Source: a bacterium (GTDB lineage: Bacteria; Chloroflexota; Chloroflexia; Thermomicrobiales; UBA6265). From it: 6,300 bases of DNA. The notes under the pieces were generated by a model. The model did no database searches and was not told the origin of the DNA. It saw only the letters and a list, made by a program, of their open reading frames with translations. The position numbers were made by a program, and so were the translations under genes. How positions within the stretch are numbered: the first letter of the stretch is position 1; each line of letters starts with the position of its first letter. The stretch is taken from assembly GCA_029977305.1 (NCBI GenBank), contig JAPOLF010000114.1:1-6300 (forward strand), read 5' to 3'. Of the stretch, positions 1 through 5,941 are shown piece after piece.

Positions 1-1001
1 GGTGAATCGCGCAGATCGTCGGTCCCTTCCTTGAACGCCAATCCCCACAGCCCGATCACCTTCCCGTCGAGTCCGCCCAGCGCCGCCTCCGTGCGCGCCA
101 CGAACCGGCGTCGGGCATCCGCGTTGATCTCCAGCACCGCGCGCAGCAGCCCCGGATGCAGTCCAGCACCCTCCGCCATTCGTGTCAGTGCCCCCAGATC
201 CTTCGGGAAGCACGACCAGCCGAAGCCGATCACCGCCTGCAGGAATCGTGGTCCGATCCGTGGGTCCCGCCCGATGCCATCCGCCACCACGGTCACATCT
301 GCACCGAGCCGTTCACACAGCCGCGCGATGTCGTTGATGAACGAGATCTTCGTCGCGAGAAACGCATTGGCCGCGTACTTGATCAACTCCGCACTTCGGT
401 GGTCGGTGATGATCACCGGCGCATCGATCCCCGCATAGAGCCCTGCCACCGCCTGCGCCGCCTCCCGGTCATCCGCACCGAGCACGATCCGATCCGGATG
501 CAGGATGTCGTGAACAACTTGCCCCTCACGCAGAAACTCCGGATTCGAGACCACCCGGACCGCGACACCCTCCGGGGCCGCCGCGCCGAGCATGTCGGTC
601 ACCAGCTCCGCCGCCCCAACCGGCATCGTGCTCTTGTTGACGAGGATCGTCTGCCCGCCGGGGACGAGATGTTGCCCCACCGCCGTGGCCGCGGCCCGCA
701 CCTGCCGGAGATCGGCCTCTCCGTCGGAGAGTGAAGGGGTCCCCGTGCACAGGAACACGAAGGCGCTTCCCGGGACCGCCTCGGCATAGTCCGTCGTGAA
801 CCTCAGTCGCCCACTCGCGAGTCCCTCGCGAAGCAGCGGCTCGAGCCCCGCCTCGAACACCGGCGACGCACCGGCATTCAACGCCGCGACCCGGTCGGCA
901 TCGATGTCGAGTCCGATCACCTGATGGCCGAGATGCGCAAGTGCCACGGCGTAGCCGAGTCCCACATACCCGCCGCCACCGACGATGCAGACGGTGCTCA
1001 C
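1..1001 (-). CDS. ugd: UDP-glucose 6-dehydrogenase family protein (3' end beyond window)
   Basis: Family role: NAD-dependent, two-step oxidation of a UDP-hexose (usually UDP-glucose) to the UDP-uronic acid in the cytoplasm, supplying acidic sugars for glycans. About 333 residues are visible; family members are usually 430-450, so part of the C-terminal UDP-binding domain lies left of position 1. From the chosen start, a Rossmann motif GGGGYVG sits at residues 8-14. NPEFLREG, HPDRIVLG, KYAANAFLATKISFIND, GRDPRIGPRFL and the active-site segment GFGWSCFPKD (Cys about 264) follow in family order, and the read ends in GLAFKEGTDDLRDS, the start of the C-terminal domain. Residue 262 is Trp where the common motif GFGGSCFPKD has Gly. 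The GTG start at 1001 was chosen because a GGGGG run lies 6 bases upstream; GTG at 1004 and TTG at 1007 are in-frame alternatives. It starts 33 bases after the 157-residue gene and is probably co-transcribed with it. The family is sure; the exact substrate is not (UDP-glucose, or another such as UDP-ManNAc). Confidence 0.93.
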   Translation of the reverse strand, partial: MSTVCIVGGGGYVGLGYAVALAHLGHQVIGLDIDADRVAALNAGASPVFEAGLEPLLREGLASGRLRFTTDYAEAVPGSAFVFLCTGTPSLSDGEADLRQVRAAATAVGQHLVPGGQTILVNKSTMPVGAAELVTDMLGAAAPEGVAVRVVSNPEFLREGQVVHDILHPDRIVLGADDREAAQAVAGLYAGIDAPVIITDHRSAELIKYAANAFLATKISFINDIARLCERLGADVTVVADGIGRDPRIGPRFLQAVIGFGWSCFPKDLGALTRMAEGAGLHPGLLRAVLEINADARRRFVARTEAALGGLDGKVIGLWGLAFKEGTDDLRDS

Positions 1002-1034
1002 CACCAACCCCCGAAGTGCGTCATCGCCGCCATC

Positions 1035-1508
1035 TCAGGCGCCTTGACTCGGATCGCGATGGGCCAGCAACAGCAACCCGGTGACAACTTCTTTCCGTCG
1101 AAAGAACTGCCGAATCTCCGCCCAGAGCTCCGGTTCCGTCCGCCCGAGTTCGACCAGCCGCTCCGAGAACACCACGTCTCCCTGCGCACGCTGCTCGGTC
1201 ATGAACTCCGACGAGAGCAGATCCGCCAAGTAGAGCGGACCGATGTCGGACCACTTCTCGCGGTAGTACGTTTTCAGTTCCTCGATTTCGAGCGGTGTCA
1301 GTGGCGCTCCGTCATTCGTCGCGAACGCCGACCAGTCCACGGCCTCGATCGTCGCGGCGAGCAGGTCAACCGCCGCCCCGTCCTTGACCCGTGCGAGCAA
1401 TTCATCGATCTCTTGCCGCCGGAACGGCAACTCGTGCGGCGTCTCCGACAACCCCCCCGCGATGCCGCCCCGCCGAATCCGCTTCGGCACCGGAACCTGC
1501 TCAGGCAT
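1035..1508 (-). CDS. Uncharacterised 157-residue, probably all-helical protein
   Basis: I do not recognise this family. The product is soluble-looking, rich in Glu, Arg and Leu, with no signal peptide or membrane segment. The N-terminus is basic (residues 1-13, MPEQVPVPKRIRR), and the rest reads as consecutive amphipathic helices, including RRQEIDELLARVKDG, PLEIEELKTYYREKW and ELWAEIRQFFRRKEVV. Cysteines are absent and no metal site or catalytic signature is evident. The ATG overlaps the prmA stop by 8 bases (ATGCCTGA) and a GGAAG lies 7 bases upstream inside prmA, so translational coupling to prmA is likely. It lies between a translation-associated methyltransferase and a sugar-nucleotide dehydrogenase, so the context gives no clear function. 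The reading frame is credible because of the overlap, the ribosome-binding site and the fit to the operon. Confidence 0.85.
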   Translation of the reverse strand: MPEQVPVPKRIRRGGIAGGLSETPHELPFRRQEIDELLARVKDGAAVDLLAATIEAVDWSAFATNDGAPLTPLEIEELKTYYREKWSDIGPLYLADLLSSEFMTEQRAQGDVVFSERLVELGRTEPELWAEIRQFFRRKEVVTGLLLLAHRDPSQGA

Positions 1509-2430
1509 CGGCGGGCTTCCGGTAGACGATCGCTACCCAGTCCTCGATCTGCTCGCGCTGCTGCAGCACCATGCCCCGAGACTCGAACGCCTCGCGCAGC
1601 GCCTCTTCCCGCGGTTCGATGATCCCACTCAGCACGAGCGTTCCGCCGGGCCGCACCGCGGACACCAACCCCGGGCACAGGTCGATCAAGATGCGCGCGA
1701 TGATGTTGGCCATCACCAGATCATACTGATCGTGGAACGGGCTTTCCTCGACCGACGCCGCGAGTTCCGTGCGGATCTGTCCAGCCACCGCGTTCCGCTC
1801 GGCGTTCTCGATCGCCGATCGCACCGCCACTGGTTCGATGTCCGTTGCGTCCACCGATGCCGCGCCCAGCTTGACCGCCGCGATCGCCAGGATCCCCGAT
1901 CCGGTGCCGACATCCAGCACCCGCATTCCCGGCTCCAGCGCTGACTCCAGCGCCAGCATGCAGAGCCGTGTCGTGGGATGCAGTCCGGTCCCGAACGCCA
2001 TCCCCGGGTCGAGTTCGATCATCACGGTGCCGTCGATCGTGTCGTCCTCATGCCACGGAGCACGCACCGACGTCTTGTTGCCGATCCGATGCACGGTGTA
2101 ATGGGCTTTCCACGCGTTCGCCCAGTCCTCCTCTTCGCGCTCGGTCACCCCGAGCGCCCCAACATGTCGCATCTGTCCGAGGTGCCAGAGGGCACCGCGG
2201 ATCAGCTCGATGTCCTCATCTTTCGCATCGATCTTCGCGAGAAACGTGCGCACCGTCACCGGGCGGCTGAGGTCCACCTTCAGGTTGTCTCCGTCCGGAT
2301 CCTGCGTGAACGGTTCCTCGATCACCACGCCATTGTTGAAGCCATAGCGAGCGAACAACTCGCTGACCGATTCAACCGCCTCGTTGTCGCACTCGACCGA
2401 GAGCTCCAACCATGTTCCGTTGCTCGTCAT
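1501..2430 (-). CDS. prmA: Ribosomal protein L11 methyltransferase
   Basis: Family role: SAM-dependent methylation of ribosomal protein L11 on its N-terminal amino group and lysine side chains, in the cytoplasm. The 309-residue length is normal for PrmA. The N-terminal part (about 1-90) resembles the substrate-recognition domain (WLELSVECDNEAVESVSELF). EDWANAWK follows at 101-108, the linker segment conserved in the family. DPGMAFGTGLHPTTRLC at 141-157 and motif I, LDVGTGSGILAIAA at 172-185, form the SAM pocket. Acidic residues at 194-199 (DATDIE) fit motif II, and MANIIARIL at 240-248 is the PrmA form of motif IV. The start ATG overlaps the stop of the upstream nucleotidyltransferase by 4 bases (ATGA), and the end overlaps the next gene by 8 bases, so it sits inside a coupled operon. 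Nothing is missing or broken. Confidence 0.95.
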   Translation of the reverse strand: MTSNGTWLELSVECDNEAVESVSELFARYGFNNGVVIEEPFTQDPDGDNLKVDLSRPVTVRTFLAKIDAKDEDIELIRGALWHLGQMRHVGALGVTEREEEDWANAWKAHYTVHRIGNKTSVRAPWHEDDTIDGTVMIELDPGMAFGTGLHPTTRLCMLALESALEPGMRVLDVGTGSGILAIAAVKLGAASVDATDIEPVAVRSAIENAERNAVAGQIRTELAASVEESPFHDQYDLVMANIIARILIDLCPGLVSAVRPGGTLVLSGIIEPREEALREAFESRGMVLQQREQIEDWVAIVYRKPADA

Positions 2431-3410
2431 ACCGCCGTCCCGCTGTCGTCACCGACGTTGAGGTGCGCCGCCGAGCCGCGCACCTTCGCCCGCCGCCCGA
2501 TGAGCGACTTCTCCACGATCGCGTGCTCGATGGTGGCTTTCGCCTCGACCACCGATTCCCGCACGATGGAATCCCGGATCACCACGCCCTCACCGATGCT
2601 CGCGTGTGGCCCCACCACCGATCCCTCGATGTGGGCACTCTCCGCGATCACCGACGGCTGCAGGATCACCGATCCGCCGCGCGTCACTGCTGGCGTGTCC
2701 ATCCGATCCAGTTGCCAGCGGTTGGTCGCCAACAGGTTCGCCACCGACCCGCAATCCTCCCACTCCGTCACCGGCGCGGTGCTGATCTTGAGTCCGGCGT
2801 TGATCATCAGCTGCATGGCGTCGGCGATGAAATACTCGTTCTTCAACGAGATGCCAAGCCGCATCTGCTCGTCGATCGCGGTGTAGAGCTGGGTCATGTC
2901 GCGGAAATAGTAGATCCCGATCACCGCCAGTTTCGATATCGGCTCGGAGGGCTTCTCGATCAACTGGGTGATGAACCCGTCATTGCCGACAACCGCCACC
3001 CCTAGGGCGGACGGATCCTCCACGTGCTTGGTGAACATCACGGCGTCGTGCGTCGTCTCCCGCAACTTGCTGAAATCCGCTTCGAAGAGCATGTCCGGGA
3101 AGAGCACCAGCGCATTCGTCGAGTTCAGGTGGCGCGTCCGCACGATGGCATCGGTCTGACCGCGCATCTCCGGCTGCACCACGAAGGCGAGGTCGAACTC
3201 CTTGCCATACGCGTCGCGTGCCCACGTCTCGATCTGGTCCCCGAGGTAGCCGGTGATGAACACCAGTCGCGTCGGCTCCAGCGGCCGTACGCGGTCGATC
3301 ACGTGCTCGAGCATAGGCTTCCCCGCCACCGAGACGAGCGGCTTCGGGCGTGTCCACGTGTGGGGGCGAAGTCGGCTGCCGAGCCCGGCAACCGGCATGA
3401 TGATGTCCAT
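2427..3410 (-). CDS. Sugar-1-phosphate nucleotidyltransferase with hexapeptide-repeat tail
   Basis: Family role: NTP plus sugar-1-phosphate gives NDP-sugar plus pyrophosphate (glucose-1-phosphate thymidylyl-/uridylyl- or mannose-1-phosphate guanylyltransferase type), in the cytoplasm. From ATG 3410 the product has 327 residues. Residues 9-18 (GLGSRLRPHT) and 22-25 (PKPL) form the nucleotide-binding signature. FPDMLFEAD (104-112) holds the likely metal-binding Asp, followed by LIEKP (150-154), GIYYF (165-169), KNEYFIADA (190-198) and EWEDCG (216-221). Residues about 246-317 hold repeated ILQPSVI / GSVVGPH / ASIGEGV / DSIVRES-like hexapeptides, indicating a left-handed beta-helix. ATG 3410 is preferred because GGAGG lies 7 bases upstream; an in-frame ATG at 3416 is too close to it, and one at 3491 adds a poorly conserved-looking tail. 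The stop overlaps prmA. Base and sugar specificity cannot be read here. With the dehydrogenase downstream, a UDP-glucose-forming role is plausible but inferred. Confidence 0.92.
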   Translation of the reverse strand: MDIIMPVAGLGSRLRPHTWTRPKPLVSVAGKPMLEHVIDRVRPLEPTRLVFITGYLGDQIETWARDAYGKEFDLAFVVQPEMRGQTDAIVRTRHLNSTNALVLFPDMLFEADFSKLRETTHDAVMFTKHVEDPSALGVAVVGNDGFITQLIEKPSEPISKLAVIGIYYFRDMTQLYTAIDEQMRLGISLKNEYFIADAMQLMINAGLKISTAPVTEWEDCGSVANLLATNRWQLDRMDTPAVTRGGSVILQPSVIAESAHIEGSVVGPHASIGEGVVIRDSIVRESVVEAKATIEHAIVEKSLIGRRAKVRGSAAHLNVGDDSGTAV

Positions 3411-3417
3411 GGCCATG

Positions 3418-3422
3418 CCTCC
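3418..3422 (-). promoter_or_regulatory. Ribosome-binding site deciding the nucleotidyltransferase start
   Basis: A perfect GGAGG reads on the minus strand 7 bases before ATG 3410. It lies only one base before the alternative ATG at 3416 and downstream of the ATG at 3491, so it supports 3410 as the true start. Confidence 0.7.
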
Positions 3423-3481
3423 CTGTTCCGCGCGTTGTCGCGGCGTCCCGATGCCGAACCACGAGTTGGGCGCGAGTCCTA

Positions 3482-3490
3482 ATGCTACCA
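3482..3490 (-). promoter_or_regulatory. Candidate extended -10 promoter before the nucleotidyltransferase operon
   Basis: The minus strand reads TGGTAGCAT: a TGn extension followed by TAGCAT, which matches four of six bases of TATAAT. No convincing -35 hexamer lies 16-18 bases upstream. Transcription would start near 3475 and leave a leader of about 65 bases before ATG 3410. It lies in the only sizeable gap in the gene run (3411-3547), the most natural place for an internal promoter. The call is based on short-motif matching only. Confidence 0.35.
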
Positions 3491-3547
3491 CCGGCCACGC
3501 GGCTGCCGAGTGTCCGCAACCTCAGGCGCGGATCTCAGCGATCGCCC

Positions 3548-4102
3548 TCACAACTTGGGCAGGCTTGGCAGTTTCGGCGGGCTCCACTCGACATCGAATT
3601 CGCTGCTGCGGATGGCGTGCCGCTGGAGAAACCCGGTCACGGCCCAATCGGTCGTCGCGCGTATCTGGTTCCCCAGTCGGGAACTGTCGACCTCCCGCCG
3701 GAGTCCATTGTCCTGTGGCAGCAGGTCGAGCACCGCAATCACAAAGGCGGCGATGATCAAGCCCTTGATCACACCGGGTATCACCCCGAGCGCCTCATTC
3801 AGCCGCCGCAGCACGAACGGGCGAGGGAGCATCCTGCTCACCCCGAAGACGATCGATGCCCCGATCAAGGTCACGATGATCGTCCCGAGCACGATCAGCA
3901 CGAACGCCACCAGCGCCGATGATCCCCCGAGGCCGCTCTCAATGAGCACCTGCGCCAGCTTCGGATACCACGTCGCCGCCACTTCGAGCCCGACAAACAA
4001 CGCCAGCAGGTGCAGTGCACCCCGCATGAACCCCGTCTTGAATCCCGCGACCGCGAACACCCCGATGAGGATCAGCAGCGCGATGTCGATCAGTGCGGTC
4101 AT
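3548..4102 (-). CDS. CvpA-family integral membrane protein
   Basis: Family: CvpA-type inner-membrane proteins, first linked to colicin V production in E. coli and found widely; their molecular role remains poorly defined, with links to envelope function. The 184-residue product has four hydrophobic segments at about 5-20, 27-45, 62-87 and 108-127. The loop after helix 1 (GFKTGFMRGAL, 20-30) and the segment RRLNEALGVIPGVIKGL (99-115) before and into helix 4 match the conserved CvpA pattern. The polar tail ends in a short proline-rich stretch (SPPKLPSLPKL). ATG 4102 follows GGAGG by 8 bases. It begins 36 bases after the 86-residue gene, so the two are probably co-transcribed. Nothing is broken. 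A link with the sulfotransferases or the sugar-nucleotide genes is positional only. Confidence 0.88.
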   Translation of the reverse strand: MTALIDIALLILIGVFAVAGFKTGFMRGALHLLALFVGLEVAATWYPKLAQVLIESGLGGSSALVAFVLIVLGTIIVTLIGASIVFGVSRMLPRPFVLRRLNEALGVIPGVIKGLIIAAFVIAVLDLLPQDNGLRREVDSSRLGNQIRATTDWAVTGFLQRHAIRSSEFDVEWSPPKLPSLPKL

Positions 4103-4138
4103 GGCCCATGCCTCCGGGCACCGCTCCGACGTGAGCGT

Positions 4139-4399
4139 CTAGTCGGAACCTGCCGTCCCCAATTCGACATACAGATGGCCGCCGGACTCCCAGACCTCGA
4201 TCACCTTCCCGTGCCGCGCAGCGGATCGATAGAGATGCTCGATGATCGGACGGGGCTTCTCATCCTCGCCCAGACTGACTTTCGCCACCGCATCCGGCCC
4301 GAGTTCCCCAATCAGCGCCTCCACTTCCGGAAGTCGCCGTTTCCGGCGCTCCGGTCCCGGGGGAGGGGCGTCACTCGTCGCAATCATCTCATACTGCAT
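4139..4399 (-). CDS. Uncharacterised 86-residue protein
   Basis: I do not recognise a named family. The product is small, charged and soluble-looking, with no signal peptide or membrane helix. The first 20 residues are proline-rich and basic (APPPGPERRKRRLPEVEAL) and look disordered or linker-like. The remainder (about 23-82) could fold as a small alpha/beta domain: a helix at PEVEALIGELG, strand-like AVAKVSL, a helix at IIEHLYRSAARHG, and two strands, KVIEVWE and HLYVEL, forming a possible hairpin. ATG 4399 follows AAGGAG by 8 bases, strong support for translation. It begins 30 bases after the last sulfotransferase and ends 36 bases before the CvpA-family gene, so it is embedded in the operon. 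The function is unknown. Confidence 0.8.
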   Translation of the reverse strand: MQYEMIATSDAPPPGPERRKRRLPEVEALIGELGPDAVAKVSLGEDEKPRPIIEHLYRSAARHGKVIEVWESGGHLYVELGTAGSD

Positions 4400-4429
4400 G
4401 GAAGTTGCTCCTTGGCTCGTCGTGCAACC

Positions 4430-5149
4430 TTACCGCACCGGGTACCCGAGCGATCGAATCCCCTCGGCATGCACCTCGCGAAAGATGCGTAAATGCTCCG
4501 CAGTCAATTCTTGCCGCGATCCGCCGACCGTCGCCGATCGCACGTGCCACTGCATCTTCTCGTTCCGCTCCCGCATCCGATCTGCCCGACATGATTCCAC
4601 GGCCGCCGCGACACGCTCCGCCGACACCGGCTCGATCGCCGCGCAGACCTGCATCAACGCCGCCGCACCATCCCGGTGCAGGTCCTCGTAGCGCACGACA
4701 ATCGCTCGGCCGCTGTGCAACCACCCGTTCGCCTGCTCGATGTTCGCGCTGAACCCCTCGGCAAGAAACGCGAGCACCGCAGGGTCGTTGAAATCCTTGC
4801 CCAGCATCGCGTGGCGCGGACGCTGCTTCGTGTTGCCCAACCCGCGATCGGATCGCTCCTGCTGCCAGTGGTACAGCGAACTGAACACGTCGTACGGATC
4901 CCGCACGATCGTCACCAGATGCGCCGGGACCGCCGCGATCGCATCGCAGAGCGCTGGGGTGAAGCGATTGTGGATGTGCACGATCGACCCATCCGGGAAT
5001 CCACCGCTCGCGACGATCTCCGGCAACGTGTCGGCGGTGAGGCGCGACTTGTCCTCACCCTCGAGCCAGCGCAGGCCATACACCTCGCCGAGCAGGCACT
5101 TGATCCAGTGGTTTCCGCATTTCGGCGGCGACGCGATCACGATTCGCAT
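4430..5149 (-). CDS. Sulfotransferase, third in transcription order of the tandem set
   Basis: Family role: transfer of a sulfuryl group from PAPS to a hydroxyl or amine acceptor. The 239-residue product begins MRIVIASPPKCGNHW. PPKCGNHW (8-15) corresponds to the 5'-phosphosulfate loop (classical PKSGTTW), with Lys10 the likely catalytic lysine. HIH at 58-60 lies where the classical THLP histidine is expected. VRDPYDVFSS (82-91) holds Arg83 and Ser91, the 3'-phosphate-binding pair. VRYEDL follows in the middle, and RSATVGGSRQEL near the C-terminus replaces the classical RKGxxGDWK loop. It has no signal peptide, so it should be cytoplasmic. It aligns without gaps to the neighbouring paralog over the first 95 residues and, like it, ends in GY-x-VR. 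No clear Shine-Dalgarno sequence precedes ATG 5149, unlike its neighbours. The acceptor substrate is unknown. Confidence 0.9.
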   Translation of the reverse strand: MRIVIASPPKCGNHWIKCLLGEVYGLRWLEGEDKSRLTADTLPEIVASGGFPDGSIVHIHNRFTPALCDAIAAVPAHLVTIVRDPYDVFSSLYHWQQERSDRGLGNTKQRPRHAMLGKDFNDPAVLAFLAEGFSANIEQANGWLHSGRAIVVRYEDLHRDGAAALMQVCAAIEPVSAERVAAAVESCRADRMRERNEKMQWHVRSATVGGSRQELTAEHLRIFREVHAEGIRSLGYPVR

Positions 5150-5179
5150 GCGTGCACCGTGCCTGTCGCGCGATCGTCC

Positions 5180-5911
5180 CTAGCGGACCTCATACCCGAG
5201 TTCGCGCACGTAATCGGCGTACTTGGTCCGGAAGATCTCGAGATGCGCCTCCGAGAGCCGCTTCTTCGAATCACCGACCGACGCGCTCCGGATGTGCTGA
5301 GACATCTTCTTGCTCATCGTCCGCATGTTGTCGGCTTGGCAGACATCGATTGCGCGGCGGATGGTGGCCTCGTCGACCGGCTTGATTTGGTTGGTCACCT
5401 TGGTCAGTTCGGCCACCGGATCCTTGTGCAGGTTCTCGTAGCGGGCGACCACCGCCCGACCGCTCTGCGTCCAGTCCACCCCGCGCCGCAGATACTCCTC
5501 GTAGGTGGTCGCGAGGAACTCGAGCACAGCAGGGTCGTCGATCTCTTTCCCGATCAGCACGTCTTTCGGACGCTCACGCGGCCGCACCTTGTCTCGTTCC
5601 TTGTCATAGGCGGAACGCGTCTGCAGCCAATAGAACATCGAGACAAAGGTGTCGTACGGATCGCGCACGATGGTCACCATGTGCGCGGGGATGGCATCCG
5701 TGATGTCGCAGATCTTCGCGGTGTACCGGCAGTGCTGGTGGAAGATCGCGTTGTCGGTGAAATTGCCCTCCGCCACCCATCGCTCGTACTGCGACGGGTT
5801 GGTGGCAGGGGTGTCGTCGCCGAGGAGCCACTCCAGCCCATAGGCCGTCCCCAGCAGGTACTTCAGCCACTTGTTCCCCATCTTGGGTGGTGAAGAAATC
5901 ACGATGCGCAT
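5180..5911 (-). CDS. Sulfotransferase, second in transcription order of the tandem set
   Basis: This is a 243-residue paralog of the neighbouring PAPS-dependent sulfotransferase. It starts MRIVISSPPKMGNKW, with the phosphosulfate loop at 8-15 (Lys10). HQH is at 58-60, and VRDPYDTFVS at 82-91 supplies Arg83 and Ser91. ARYENL follows the sequence DWTQSGRAVV, and RSASVGDSKKRL near the C-terminus is the variant 3'-phosphate loop; the end is GYEVR. It has four more residues than its neighbour, in the variable segment after Trp95 (a highly charged stretch, YDKERDKVRPRERPK), which in this family often shapes the acceptor pocket or a dimer surface. AGAGGAG lies 10 bases upstream of ATG 5911. Gaps to the genes on each side are both 30 bases. 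It has no signal peptide. The acceptor is not predictable from sequence. Confidence 0.9.
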   Translation of the reverse strand: MRIVISSPPKMGNKWLKYLLGTAYGLEWLLGDDTPATNPSQYERWVAEGNFTDNAIFHQHCRYTAKICDITDAIPAHMVTIVRDPYDTFVSMFYWLQTRSAYDKERDKVRPRERPKDVLIGKEIDDPAVLEFLATTYEEYLRRGVDWTQSGRAVVARYENLHKDPVAELTKVTNQIKPVDEATIRRAIDVCQADNMRTMSKKMSQHIRSASVGDSKKRLSEAHLEIFRTKYADYVRELGYEVR

Positions 5912-5941
5912 GAACTGTGCGCTCCTCTGGGACGGCCTGTC

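Larger units (their letters stand above)
3411..3547. other. 137-bp intergenic gap, the longest non-coding stretch in the window
   Basis: This gap separates the CvpA-family gene from the nucleotidyltransferase. It contains the candidate extended -10 site and the GGAGG ribosome-binding site, plus one GCGATCGC palindrome just after the CvpA-family stop (about 3538-3545). I see no strong hairpin followed by a T run, so no intrinsic terminator is called. Read-through from the upstream genes is possible. Confidence 0.6.

Noticed and set aside
1978..2886. Plus-strand open frame of 302 codons
   Set aside because: It lies antisense across the prmA/nucleotidyltransferase junction, has no family signature, and both minus-strand genes carry intact conserved motifs.
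3411..3491. N-terminal extension of the nucleotidyltransferase from an ATG at 3491
   Set aside because: The added 27 residues resemble no part of the family and would overlap the candidate promoter; the GGAGG 7 bases before ATG 3410 fits the family start much better.
3520..3547. Terminator after the CvpA-family gene
   Set aside because: Only short imperfect inverted repeats (GCGATCGC, CTGAG...) are visible and no T run follows, so an intrinsic terminator is not supported.
4676..5893. Long plus-strand open frame (405 codons) antisense to two sulfotransferases
   Set aside because: It spans two convincing minus-strand genes and their gap, its translation is rich in Arg, His and Pro with no recognisable domain, and such frames are expected opposite GC-rich genes.
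4400..5941. Regulatory meaning of the repeated 30-base gaps between the sulfotransferase-side genes
   Set aside because: The three gaps are equal in length (4400-4429, 5150-5179, 5912-5941) but their sequences are not clearly alike, so a conserved element is not supported; equal length may be chance or a remnant of duplication.
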